Shown here piece by piece: positions 1-13,224 of a DNA stretch of 64,000 nt; the stretch's first letter is position 1, and each line of letters starts with the position of its first letter. The notes under the pieces are model-generated. The model made no database searches. It saw only the letters and a program-made list of their open reading frames with translations, and had not been told where the DNA came from. The stretch comes from Euborellia annulipes (lineage: Eukaryota; Arthropoda; Insecta; Dermaptera; Anisolabididae): NCBI GenBank assembly GCA_023213315.1, contig JAKCPI010026326.1:62001-126000 (forward strand), given 5' to 3'. A program made the translations under genes and the position numbers.

Positions 1-306
1 TGTTGTTCCTCCTTTAATTCCATTTAGATCCAGTACAGAAGGCAATAGAAAGTTGAAACATTCTTTTTTAAACACTATCTTCTTTCTTATCAGACCATTC
101 AATAATTTCTACAATTGTTTTTATTTCAGTATTTACAAAAAACTTTCTTCTTTAAGAGTATAATTGCAAACTACTATAAAAAAGGATCAACTAAGCAAAA
201 GTAATTTAAAAAGAGACAGGAAAATGTATAATAAATCAAAATTTTAAATTTTTGTAGCAAAGTACTTTCAACAGTGAAAGATTAATCTAGACAGAATATA
301 AGTAAT

Positions 307-693
307 TAAGGTGCGCGTCTCGGGGTGCTAATTTTGGGAGATTCCAGGGGCTACCCTCAATTTTTTTTAAATTAAAGCTATTTAAAATATCTACAACTTA
401 TAGAAGCCCTTTTTTTGATTTTCGAAAAAATAATTTTTTTTTTTAGATTAATCGCATTAAAGAAAAGATATTTTTAAAAAATTCGCTCTAGATCTTATAG
501 ATAATTAAATTAGTAATCATTGTGTTAAAAAATAATTAAGTTTTTACCCTTAATTAATTAGCTGGAAGCTTTCATATGAAATGAAATAAATTCCTTGTAT
601 CCCTATGGGAAAAACTAACGCCATCTCTTGCCGCCTAGAGTAACTCGGTAGTGAATCGTCTTCTAACGGCTTTTCGAGACGCGCACCTCAACT
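307..693. mobile_element. MITE with AGGTGCGCGTCTCG termini
   Basis: Terminal inverted repeats TTAAGGTGCGCGTCTCG (left) and CGAGACGCGCACCTCAA (right) bound about 385 bases of AT-rich DNA without an ORF. A single matching end (TTTTTCGAGACGCGCACCTT) recurs at 43,914-43,933, so this is a dispersed family. Confidence 0.65.
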
Positions 694-820
694 GAATTTC
701 TAGGTGATGGCACTTTTAAGAATGCAATTTAAAAGATATAGTTCTCTACAAACCACTATTTGAACATTTGTAGAATTCTTTTTGATCGAATAGTGGAAGT
801 GGGGCTGTAGCTGATATTTT

Positions 821-1008
821 GAATAGGGAAGAGGATGCTGCCAATTAATTGAGCCTCTATTTAGTAATTAAGCAATATTTATTAGAACGTTTCGATCGGG
901 ATCAACCCTGCCTGCCCTTTTTGAAGGCTGAAGGTGGTAGGGTTGATCCCGACCGAAACGTTCCAATAAACAGTGCTCAATTAATTGGCTGCATCTTCTT
1001 CCCTATTC
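821..1008. mobile_element. Palindromic element with inverted hammerhead-like cores
   Basis: Outer arms (GAATAGGGAAGAGGATGCTG and its complement) enclose an inner inverted repeat with GTTTCGATCGGGATCAACCC and its complement. The plus-strand core at 928-967 reads CTGAAGG ... GACCGAAACGTT. Relatives sharing the outer arm (GGCTGTAGCTGATAT, GAGGATGCAGCC) are at 14,905-15,065, 19,862-19,975 and 60,525-60,625. Confidence 0.65.
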
Positions 1009-1301
1009 TTTTTGATCTTCGACAAAAATCCGCCTCCCCCCTCGAAATCCTCGGCTATGGAAACCCCACACGACTTGAATGAACAAGGTATTTTGTAAAC
1101 CCCAAGTCAGAACATTGAACAATGGAAAATTTTCACGGCGCATCCGTAGCAGAGCTCTCAGATTGGGAATCACAACAAAATGATTATTCAATTATTTACG
1201 CATTTCAAATCTAATTTTTCTACGCAAGAGAATAACTAAGTTTTATTGGTCTTGTTCTTCTATCACTGTGGCTTATCCCTCCCGATTCAACTGCTAATGA
1301 G

Positions 1302-1840
1302 GTCTATTTTCTAATCAAAAACGTTAACTTTTAACATCTGAAATCAGCGTTAATTCAATAACACCTCAAATTGCTATTCTGTAAGCAAAAACTTTAACGC
1401 CAAAGCGTTAATATTTAGTCAATAGTGTTTAAATTAATGTCATGTCTAGGGAATGCCATTAATATTTTAACGCCGCATTTAATAAAAATTGCGTCTTTAA
1501 CCTAAGCAACTTGTTAACGTCGCTGTTAAAACTTGTTTAGAGAATAGAATTTTTTTTTAAAGCTGGTGTATCACAAAGGCCTTTAAGATTGAGAATAACA
1601 AATTAAGTTAGTAATGGGAATGTGCCAGAGGATATCAAGGGGTGTTAAAAAACGAACAAGCAGAAAACAGTCATCTTCATATGGATTGTTAACACCTAGT
1701 GCTAAAACGTAAAATGTTAAAGTCGCTGTTAAAACTTGGTTTAGGGAATAGCATGTTTTTAACGCTGATGTTATTAATTTACTTTTTAACATCCAATTTA
1801 TGATGTTAAATTTTAATGTCTGTTTTTAGAGAATAGACCC
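1302..1840. mobile_element. Inverted-repeat element rich in TTAACG motifs
   Basis: Ends are imperfect inverted repeats: GGTCTATTTTCTAATCAAAA on the left and the complement of TTTTTAGAGAATAGACCC on the right. Inside, GTTAACGTCGCTGTTAAAAC-type units recur in both orientations at about 1,513-1,545 and 1,717-1,760. No convincing coding region. Confidence 0.5.
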
Positions 1841-1957
1841 GAATATATTTTATTTATGTAGGAAGAGCATGTTAATACGAAGAATTATGGAAAATATTTA
1901 AAAAAAAGTAGAAGAGAATAGATTTATGAAAGTTAAAGAATTTCCGTTGATATTTAC

Positions 1958-2275
1958 TTTACGCATAATTCGTTTTCCAGCGGTGTCTTCTTCTTTAGTT
2001 TTCTTAGCCCTTTTCTTTGATGGTTCAGGATTGAAAGTAGTTGATGGAGATTGAGGTTCTTCAAGCACATCATCCGGTCCCATTTGACCCAAATCATTTT
2101 CTTCACTTCCAGATTCGTGCATTGTGTCAGGTTTAATGATGGTATCATCTGGATTTTTTATATTAGTTTCCACGCCAGCTCCAAGTTCTTCATCTTCAGG
2201 CATATTTTCAAAATAATTATCTTCTGGTTCTGGCTCTATTTCAGTCATTTCTCTTTTAATGGTAACAGAAGTAGT
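1958..2275 (-). CDS. Acidic linker exon of the ZAD protein
   Basis: This is a 106-codon exon, phase 0 at both ends (acceptor TTTATAG, donor AAA|GTAAAT). It begins TTSVTIKRE and runs through a Glu/Asp/Pro-rich low-complexity stretch into a Lys/Arg cluster. Linkers of this kind separate ZAD from the zinc-finger array in known proteins. If the donor is ignored, the reading frame runs on about 20 codons to a stop near 1,898, but the good donor and the expected fingers favour splicing. Confidence 0.65.
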
Positions 2276-5200
2276 CTATAAATGAAAAATAACAAATGTT
2301 AATTTCTATTAAATTTATATAACAAAATTTTATTTTGTTACTTACCTCAAATAAATCATTATTCTTGTGACACTTTTTTTTTGAAATTATAAAATCTGTC
2401 AACATAGTAAATGCACTTGTGGCAAATTGATGTTGAATATTTATCTTCTTTTGTGACCTGAAATAGAAGAAAAAAATTTATTAAATATTTTTATTTTATG
2501 ATTATATTTTATTGTAATCATCTAAATTAAACAATGTTTATTTATGTTTTAAACATAGATTAAATTTTTTTAATCACGAGTATTTATTGTTTACTGCATT
2601 TAGCGTATTCTCCCAATGGGAGTGAGTGATTAATCTATGAAAATGAATGAAATGTATATTTTCAGTGAAATCATAATAAATAACAGATCACCAGAGGAAA
2701 TAACTCAGGTACAATGCAAATTTACTTTTTTTTGTTTGTTAAAATATTTATAGTCATAAAGTTTAAAAAAGTCCCGATGGATGTGAACCAAAATTGTTCC
2801 ATTTTAAGGAAAAGCAAAAGCACAGACTGGAAGCCACATTTTTTCTTGAAATATTTTATTGGGCCGACGTTTCGGTTTCAATAGAAGCCATCTTATGGGC
2901 CCAATTGTAATGAAATTTATCAGGTGAGAGATCTTGCAATCGGCCCAAAAAAATATTTAAAGAAAAAATTTGTCCAGTCTACTTTTACAACATTTCCTTG
3001 ATACAACTCAACATCAACAACTACAATATTGCTTAAAATTTAAACATTTTTCTATAATATAATAGTTTATGTTCTCAAAAGGAGCCTTCAGATCACAAGG
3101 TCAATATTAATTAAGGCTTTATTAAAAAAAATCAAAAATTAAATTTTTGATTATCATTTTTGATAATTGAGATAGTAAAAATGAAAATTTTCTAATTAAC
3201 AATGGGAATTTGAAGGGTGTTTATTTATTATAAGAAATAGATTTAACAAAATATTCACATTTTATTAAAAATTCCAACACTCAAAAGATGAGAATTTGAA
3301 ATTTTGATTTCAGATGTCCGCATGATGTAAAAAAATTCAAGCCAAATGAATTTATAAAGAAATTGAAATATATGTGACGTCACTAGAAGATGCATGATCC
3401 CGCAATGCGGGATGGCCCGCCCGAGTCAAGCATTCCTAGAAAAGGTCAGATTGATTAGTACTGTTGATGTATTGTCAGGACAAAATTTCGAAAACTTAAT
3501 CAAAAATATGGTTGATAAATAATCGAAGCATTTATTGAAAACTATGAAGTTTCGAAAAGCAATGAGTTTTTAGTTTGGTAAGGAAATGATTAGTGCGCTA
3601 GCTTTCTGCCTCGCACCGGTACCCACAGGTTACAGCTAACTAAATCCTTTCCGAGGTCAGTATATTGCCACGGTGATTCTTTGATCAGCTAAAACAATAA
3701 GATTGTCAATTTGAAAATTTTATTTACCAGATGTCAATCACGTATCGTAAATGAAACAGGTTTTTTGTTATAAGTTCTTAGTTTTTGTAATTGAATTTTC
3801 ACGTTCGCTAATATAAATTACATTTTCTAATTTATATTCCTAATATATAAATATTCTAAAAAAAGAACTGCGATAGTACAAATCAGTCTTATTTCTGGAG
3901 TTTAGGACTTTCATTGTTGTTATTCATTAATAAAAGAATTTAGTTTTCCCTGTGGTTTATTTTGTAAAGATTTCAACGTTTTGGTCTCTCATTATGTGGC
4001 CTTCTTCAGGTACAGTTAAGATTACAAGGGTTATTACGTAACTAACTTGTTCAGTGAGGGTGAATATTAATTCCCACCTATGCGTATTCCTCTTGTGATT
4101 ATTTCATTGTTTTTAAAAAAAATATATATTTTTTAATGGAAACTTTCCATTGTTCAAACCTAGAATTTCTTATATAAAAACAATTAAATAATCACAAGTA
4201 GAAAACGTTGTGTTCAGTTCACACCAAATAACCCCCTCCCCCGGTCCGAGAAACTCCTCTGGATTCGCTCTTGCTTGAAGAAGGCCAAAATTTGAAATCT
4301 TTACAAATAAACCACACTTAAATCGAAAACAAATTCTTTTATTAATTATTTCTGGACTATATCGTGTAAATATATTGTACAGTCGGTGCCACTATTTACT
4401 GCCAGGAGAGATGTGTTAAGCCTTGAGTTTAGGCATATAATAAAATTATTAAAGAATTGATCAAAGTGTTTTACAAACGAAATTATAACAATGACAAACT
4501 CACCCAAATTAAGCCCTAACCTTCAGTTCTTAGAAATCAAATTACAGATTTGGGGATAACCCATTCATCACTGGAGGAAAAGTAGTACTTTTTTTTTAAA
4601 TGATACCCTATTTTTTCATATTCTATCAAACAATTAGTGGAAACAATTTTATTTAGGTAAGATAAGAAATAGTTTGCAAGAATGAATAAATAAATAAATA
4701 GAATTGGTAATGTGACTAATGCACAAAAAAAGTAAAAAAATTGGAATTGTCTACAATAAAAATATTAAAAATTTGAAGAGAGCAAAACTACAAAGTGGTC
4801 AAAAATAAAATCATATTACTAAAAAATTTTTCCAAGCATGTTTCCTGAAAATTGTTTTCTTCCTTTTTTTAACAGTTTTTGCGTTAAACTATTTCATAGT
4901 GAGAGTAAATCAATGATTCGGAACCTTTCGCAAACTATAGAAATTATAATAAGAGTTTACAATTATTATTGTTATTTGATACTTTCTCTAGAAAAAAATT
5001 CTTAGTATATCGATTAACAAAATATTTGTCTTAAGGGGGTTCAGGAGGTAGATGTTACGCATGTTTTTCCTGATAAGAGGGGGGTTGTGTGTCTTAAAAA
5101 TTAAGCAAAAAAAAAAAAAAAAAAAAAAAAACACCTATTACAAAAATTTGTCAAGAGATGTCAGAGTGGTAGCTAATAATTTAATAATAATGCATTGGGG

Positions 5201-8200
5201 TGATTTTTATTCATCTTTAAAGAATGAATACTTTATAAATGTTATTATATATTATGTATCTTTTATAAAAGCATATAAATATAGGCTAGATATAGTTTAA
5301 TAGGGGATCGGCTGTTAGACTAGTCTGCCATCTTTTGCATGAGTGCTGAACTATTTGACACATAATTTTTAAATATATCTACTAAGCTTATTTTAAAATG
5401 TTCATAATTAATATGTGATTAATGATAACAATAAATTCATTGTAGACGATACTGGTATTCATCCTGCCCAAATGAATAAATTTTAAAGAACAAAATATTT
5501 TGGATCATGTCTGAAAATTTGTAATTCCAATTTTTTTATCTCCCCTTCTCCCTCCCCATTGGACCAAAGCTATGACAGGATATTTAAACTCTATAATACA
5601 AAATTTAATAATTTGCTCTAGCAATTTTGCAATTGTATTGTATTTTAAAAGAGAAGCATTACTAATTTTTTCAGCAGATTAGTTTAATCTTATTAATCAG
5701 GTAAATTTTTGTAATATATTTCTCCTGTACCAAATTTTTTAAAATATAAAAATAAAATAAAAAATATAAAATACACCGTACTTTGAAAATTGATTTCCTA
5801 AGACTTCTCAGACTGCCTAAATACTAAATACTAAGGAGGAGGGGGGGAGCAAATCCAGTTTTGAACCCCCCCCCATCAAAAATTTCTGGCTATGCCTATG
5901 ACAAAAGGTACAAGAAATACATTTTTAAATTTATGCCTATGATATCACTAAATTTCAGTATCCTTGGCTATTTAGGAAGAGCAGGTTAAATAGAGGCGTT
6001 AAAAAAAATAGAAAAGGCCAAAATGAATTGAAATTTAAGCCTTGAGCAACAAAGTTAAAAAAATTTCTTAGAGAATTAAATTTTTTTTCACTTTCGAAAG
6101 AGTTGGCCACTGGCTTGGTTGGTTAAAAGTGAGAGATCACATTACTCCTACGAGAGCCACAAGGGTTCTATAGGGAGCCATAAGAAAAAATAGGGTCAAC
6201 CCCCTTAAGCATTAATATCCATGAAAATATATGATACTGACTAAAATGGACTTTTCTTTAGAATTTATTTTTTATAACCTCTGACCTGAGAAAGCATATC
6301 AATTTAATGAAATAGATTAAATTAAAAACAGAGAATAAAAATTTGTTATATGAAAAGTTTTTGTAGGTTTGGGATAGAGAGGCTCTCCAGGTGGTGTGCC
6401 ACATGTTTTTCGTTGAGCCTATACACTCAGTGAAGGCTAGGTCGTTATGCCTGTGCCTCTTCTGAGTTGAAATGCGGCGAAGATGAAAAAGTTTCGAATG
6501 AAAAATCCAGCAAAGCTGCTTTTTTTTTTGAATATTTTAGTTAAAAAAAAATGTTAGATTAATATTAACTTAAAATTCTTGTTTTGTGGCTTATTTGTAT
6601 TTTATTATGGTTACAACATATTGTGCTTTTCATAAGATATTGGAGGTATTGACTTGACGTTATTTCAACTCTGGTTGCGTAATAAATGACTAACAGTCTG
6701 TTTTAATCGATATGCGTTTTCTCTTTAACACGCAAATAGAAATTCTCTAAAGAAAAAAAGTTGAGCGAGTAAAATAAATGTAACCAGGATATATGGAGTT
6801 TTTGTTTCTCAAAAACTATTTTACATTTTATTAAAAATTTTCTTTAATAAGTTTTTAAAACAATTGTAATTCAAGCAATTTTTATTGGAAAACTTTAAAT
6901 TAATAAAATATTCCAGAAAAAAATGTAATCAATAAAAATTGGACAGTTTGTGTAATCAAAATTTTAATTTCAAGAATTAAAAACCAGAAAGCTTTGCACA
7001 AAAGTAAATTAATAATTAAATGTTTAATTTTTGAACGAATCAATTTGTAGGTTAGAATTTATTATCAAAACAAAATGTCAATTTTTGGAGGTTAGATGAC
7101 AATTGGTTACCTTCTGGTTGTCTTTTTTTTTTTTTTTTAAATAAAATTCAAAAATAAAAACGACGATATGAATATGCTTGTTTAATAAAAGCAGCTTTTA
7201 GAACTACTTTGTTAATCCGTTTTATCCTAAAACATAGCAGATAAGAAATTCTTCTATAACAAAAGCTTAGGGGCCAAAACATCACTGAACTTTGCGCAAA
7301 AGTTTTAGCATTAGTTAATTTTGTGCTTGATAATACATTAGGGTAGTTCATAAAAGCTCATTAAAAGAGAAGTGACCCTCGAATATTGAAGTATGGGGGC
7401 CCAGTTAATAATTGATTTGATTTTTGCCTTTGTTTTAATAATAAAGGTTATGAAGAAGAATGCAAAGAATATAGAATTATTTCTTTTGTTAATAATACAA
7501 ATAAAAGTGAAATCAAAAATTTTATCATTAATATTTCTTGCATTAGTCATTAATAGTAAAAATAGGAAAATTTAAAAGCAGAAGGTATTTGAATTTGATA
7601 TATTTAAAAATGCTCTTGTATTATTAGTCAAAAAGATAATAATAAAAATGTTGAATTTCAATAAATAATTTCATATTTTTAATTATTATACAGGAATCCA
7701 ACTTATTAGCTAAGTATAAATTCATGTGATATCCTCGTGCAGATGATTATTAGAACGGGTTTGTTGTTAGTAGAATCATTTATATCAGGAAGTGTTTATA
7801 TTGATATTAAATATGTACATATATTTCTCTTCAGATAATTAGGAATCTGAGAAATATAAGAAAAAATAACAACTTTCATTTAAAATGCACTAAAAAGAGG
7901 AAAATAACTTTTTGAATAAAAGTATGAAACTATAGATGTAGTTAGGATTTTTTTTTTTGGGAGGGGGCTTACATTCAGCAGACCCAGGAGCGCTCAAAAA
8001 AACTAATTATAATTAATAGAAAACAATTTTGAACACTAAGTTATTTTCCTCTTTTTAATGTCTGGTATTAAAAAAAGTTGGTGATATCAGAACAGTGTAT
8101 AATTACAAAATTTCAGATTTCGGTGTAGATAATTTGAAAAAAATTTTTCTCATGAAGTGAAACGAAACGAATCAGTGAACAGGAAGTGAGACTTCTATCT

Positions 8201-11200
8201 TTGTGCTAAGGCCCAAGAGTTTTTTAATAATTGAGTACAGCCAGACAAACAAGTCAAGATAAATAAAAGGAGGAAATATTGTATTTATAAATGCATCAAC
8301 CCCAATAAAATCCCAGAATATAGAATAATTGTATAACAAACAAAAAGAGACAAGTCAATTGAAGAATTTCAAATGATTTTTTCCATAAAATTTGGTGCAA
8401 ATAAAATGAGATTCAATCTAGAGATCCTGGGTTTGCCTCCACCCCCTCCCCCGGAAGACTAATCTCACCAATCAAACTCACAAAAGAATAATCAAATTGT
8501 CAAAAATTAAGTTTTTTTCTAAAAAAAAAAAGTCTCAAAAGTAATTCATTTTTTAATCTGACTGCTAAATATTATTTATTTCTAAAAACAATGCGTATTT
8601 GTAACAAAAATGATGGGAATATTCGAAGTTGGATCGATAATTTCATAGTAAAAAAAAAAGAGGAGAATTTGTTATTGGAATAATGTGTGCTTGGCTCAGG
8701 CATATTTATTTTGTAGCTCTGGTGTGCTGTGCCCTGCCCTGCACAGCTCGTTGGCTGCAAGCCTCGAGGCTCGAGTAGTTCCCCGCGCATGCGTATTAGT
8801 CAAAGCCTTCCTTCCTCTATGCTTTCCCACTACTCCGGGTCTCACCCACCATGGGTTGCTGTGTGCATAGAGAAAGATGGAGGCCTCCTCTTCGAAACGG
8901 CAACCTCTCATTTTCTGACCTCGATATCCTATCTCCTGTTTCCCTAACTCGATTCAAACACTCTTGATAGTCAACGACGTTTAGAATGGTATTTTGGTTT
9001 GTCATCAGGCATCCCAATTCTATTCAATTTAAAACGAAATAAATCAATATTCTCCGATTACGTAATAATTTTTACCAAGAGGAGAAAAAATATTAATGAT
9101 TCTTAAAATAAAGTGATGTTGGCGGCCAGCAAACAACTGTGCTTGTCACTTTTAAAATAAAATTGATATCTTTACAATAATTATGGATTAATAATTTGTC
9201 AGTAATTAACAGGAAGTAGCGCGATGGGAATTTGTTCCTAAGCACGCAGGCGGCCAAAATACTAGTAATTAAGTAAGCAAATTTGCAATACTTAGAAAAG
9301 CTTCTCCTAGCAAAAACTCAATAAAATTTAGTACCTTTGGTCAAAACTCATAATAAAAATGTTTTAATTTAAAGGTTCATTTTAAGGTTTTTCGCTATCA
9401 GAACTCAATAAGATCCTGTTCCTATTTTTCTTAATTAATTGATATACAATAAAATTTAGAAAAATTTGCAGCTCTTGGAACGGGAAGGGGATCCCTTACT
9501 TCTAGGAACAAGAACCGAGATTTATACCTAGGCTTTTTGATCAATTTAGAGCCGGTTGCATCACATTTAATTAACTAACTATCCCTGGATAAGCTAGTTG
9601 ACTATGATTTTTGCGTCTTTTCACATCTAGTTAAGCTAACCATATAACTAAATAAGAGCCCAAGTCAGAGTTAGTTAGCAAAGATCCAAAGTTCGATATA
9701 AGACTTAACTAAGAGGTGAAATTAGGAACACAATCCTAATATATTTATTTTTATGGAAATTTTAATTTTTGTTAAATTTGTTTTCTAAATCATATTAAAT
9801 AAAATTTTTACATATAAAGCTATCAGAGGTATATGGAAGGATTTGTGAAGTTAGCAACTTAATAATAAAGACATCATTTAAAAACATTTATTATTAAGAT
9901 GCTAACTTCACAAATTCTTCCATATACCTCAGATAGCAAATTAGGCTCTACGTGAAAAATGTAATTTTTTTTTTTCAACTCGAAGATTGTTATATCGAAG
10001 ATTTGCTATCGGCCGGATAAGTTCACTAGTTGAGTAGAAGTGAAGCAACCGACCCTAAGTCTCGCAAAAATAGGATTTCTCTCATAAAGAAATAAAAAAT
10101 GAAATTTTTAAATTAAACTAATTTTTATTCATTTTTTTTTTCGGTTGAATTAATTTTTGGAAAATTTCTTTTGTAGTTTTGATAAACTTTAGTACTGATG
10201 TGATATGTTAGTTAAATACTTCGATGTTAAAGGCGACATGAGAATGTAGCCATCTACCGGCAATAGAAAGACATTTTTTTGCAAATTCTATTTTCACTCA
10301 AGCCCTTTCCGTCATCTAATCTATTTTAAAGAGGATGTTCTCAATTGATGAGAGATCCTCTTAGTATTGGCAAGTAGCTTATTCCTTATGACTCCCCCTT
10401 TAAGAAGGAAGAAGCATTAGAGAAGCTGAGGTAGTGATTTAATAAATTCACTTTTATAATTAAATTAATCAAAATAAAACAAGAATAGGTGTTTTTAAGA
10501 GAGAAGTTTTAACTGCATCGTCATAAGTTCAATCGAATTTAAAATAGGAGATAGAAAGTCAACACAAAAACGCACTTTCTCTACTCATCGTTACGAAAAC
10601 AAAAACATAATAACCAGAATTGGTTTATCAATAACAATCTACATTTTCCGTTTTAATGTGCGATTCCCTCTATTCTATATTTACAATGCTATGCCTTTTT
10701 TTTAGAATATAATAATGATAAACTATGCGAGGGGTGGAATAGAAGTCAGGGGTTGTTGGTGGCTTTATGCCAGATGTCGATATAGTACTATGACGATGTA
10801 TTAATGTAGAAAGAACTAAAAGTTTTTTTTTTTATGGGAAAAATTGCTGTTCCTTAAATTAAAAAAAAAAAAAAAAAATTAGGATCTAGATCCTTTAATT
10901 ATAACAATTTGAAATTATTTGTACATTGAATGTTCAATGAAGACTTGATTGAGTAAGAAAATTCTTTGTACAGTGAGAGACAATATTAAGTCCCACCCAT
11001 GCGTTTTCTACTTGTGATTATTTCATTGTTTTTATAAAAGAAAATTTGGAGATTTTGTAGGTTTGAACCATGAAAGTTTCCATTAAAATATATATAATAT
11101 TTTTTTAAAAACAATGAAATAATCACATGAAGAAAACGACATGGGTGGGATTGACTTAATAATGTCCCTCACTGTACAGGGAGAGCCACAATTAAGTCCC

Positions 11201-13190
11201 CACCTGATAGCTAGAGCCTTAAGTATATGGTTGTATAGGTAAGAGAAATAATTTTAATGACCGAAAAACCAAATGTTAGTTAAAATTTTTTTTTTAAGAT
11301 AAAAATCAAACGAAATTATTTTTCGTCGCAGTCGAGTTGAATTCGGATATTTGTCTTGTACCTGCAGTTCTGCTTAAAACAAAACAAATTTAATCAAGTA
11401 TTTTTTCCCATATCTGTCCATTTCCTAACTCCCCCCTCCACCGCACACTTGTTTCATACATTTATTAACATCCAATTCATTTGATACTAAACCCCTCCCT
11501 AACCTTACTCCCCTCCCTTTGGCTTATTTCCCATTACTTTTTCTTTTTAACATTATAAAATGTATTTTAAATCCAAGAACAATGACCTGAGGAAGGCCTG
11601 AAACTTGGCCGAAACTGCTGACGTGGATATAAAATATTTCACTACTTCAAAAATAAATCTTTGTTTATGTAAACAATAATAAGTTTTTGAATAATTTAAA
11701 TACATCAATGTTTCATTAAACCTCACAGGAGAGTTGATTTATCATCCATAGTAAAAACATTTGAATGTTGCCTTGAGTCTTTCTTTTATTTCATTATTAG
11801 ATAAATAATAATAAAATATAAACGGTGAATAATAATTTGAGGTTTGTCACTTAACTTTTTTAGTTAAAAAAAAAATTCAACTTTACTTGGCCTATTCTAA
11901 TTCGAAAATAAAATTTATAAAGCTGGATGAAAAATGGCACCAGGATCGCTGTTCTTAAACTCGATTATTTTTATTAAAAAGAATTAGAGATCATATAGAA
12001 TATGAAATTTTATATCTATTGGCATTAGGATTCAAAAAGGGTTATAAATAGAATTTTTTTTTTGAATTGAAAGATGAATTCTATATAATTGTGGTTGTCA
12101 TTTAAAAATAAACGCAAATTAGAACATAATCTACCCATAACAAACCGTTTGTTATTTTTGAAAATAATATAGCAATATTTTTTTATAATTAAGATGATGA
12201 CTTCTATAGAGATGAATAAGGTCATTTAGAAATAAATTATAATTGGAAAAACATTATACAGTGAGATACTAAAGTTTTTTCCGACTCTACTACTACAGGC
12301 GTTTATTGTTGAAAAGAATATATTGATAGAAATATTTTGTGGTTTTTATAACATCATGTCCCAAAACCAAAAAATTCTATATTCTTTTCAAAAACAACAA
12401 ACGTTTGTAATTGGAGGACAAACGAAACGTTTGTAATTGGAGAGTTGAGAGCCAACTAATTAAATAAAAAACTTTATTTAATTAATTAATTATCGAAGTT
12501 TCGATCGTCAATCACGACCTTCATCAGGACGATTAAATGTTAAAATACAAGATGTTGATTATTATAATTGGACGATGTTATGCATAAAGGAACCAAGCGC
12601 CATTTTGGTCTAAATTAAGATAAGACCGCCATCTTGACTGGAAAAAGAAGATCTATCTCTTTATTTAAATCACAACATTATTACTCTGTGCACTTTTTTT
12701 TGTATAAAACAAAAAAGTTATTGCCATTGGTTTTGTTTACAAGTGTGCAAATAAAAAACCCCTTATCTCAGATTTAGGTTAATGGCACTTGGTTCCTTCA
12801 AGCATAACATCCAATTTAACGAATCATATATGTATTACAGTGAGAAACCTACTCGTTTAGGCATTCACTGTAATACATAGATGATTCGTTAAATTATTTT
12901 CTATATGTTGTATAATTGATTCTCAACATCCTGTATTTTAACAATTAAACGTCCTGAAGATAGTGATTGTCGACCGAAACGTCGACGATTGATTGATTAA
13001 TTAATTAATTAAATAAAAGTTTTTTATTTAATTACCTTGGCTGCTACGTCTCCTATACTTTTTGCGAATTAATGCCATCTTCTAAATTACGGAATTCTTT
13101 TATATAATTTAACAAAAATGGTATAATGGTTTTTTCTTTTCATTTTATTTTGATTTTAAAAAAGCTATCGTGAAAAGACTTATTTTGAAA

Positions 13191-13224
<34 letters not shown>

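Larger units (their letters stand above)
12440..13045. mobile_element. Inverted-pair hammerhead element, full length
   Basis: Outer arms pair AATTAAATAAAAAACTTTAT with its complement. The minus-strand hammerhead core is near the left end and the plus-strand core near the right end. The centre contains further short inverted repeats (GCATAACATCCAATTTAACG). The right edge GGCTGCTACGTCTCCTATAC matches the edges of 38,957-39,232. Confidence 0.75.

Noticed and set aside
849..1082. 77-residue ORF
   Set aside because: It lies across a palindromic element and its composition follows the repeat arms on both strands. No family resemblance.
5052..5300. 82-residue ORF with a poly-Lys run
   Set aside because: The lysines come from an A run of more than 20, and the rest is chance-like.
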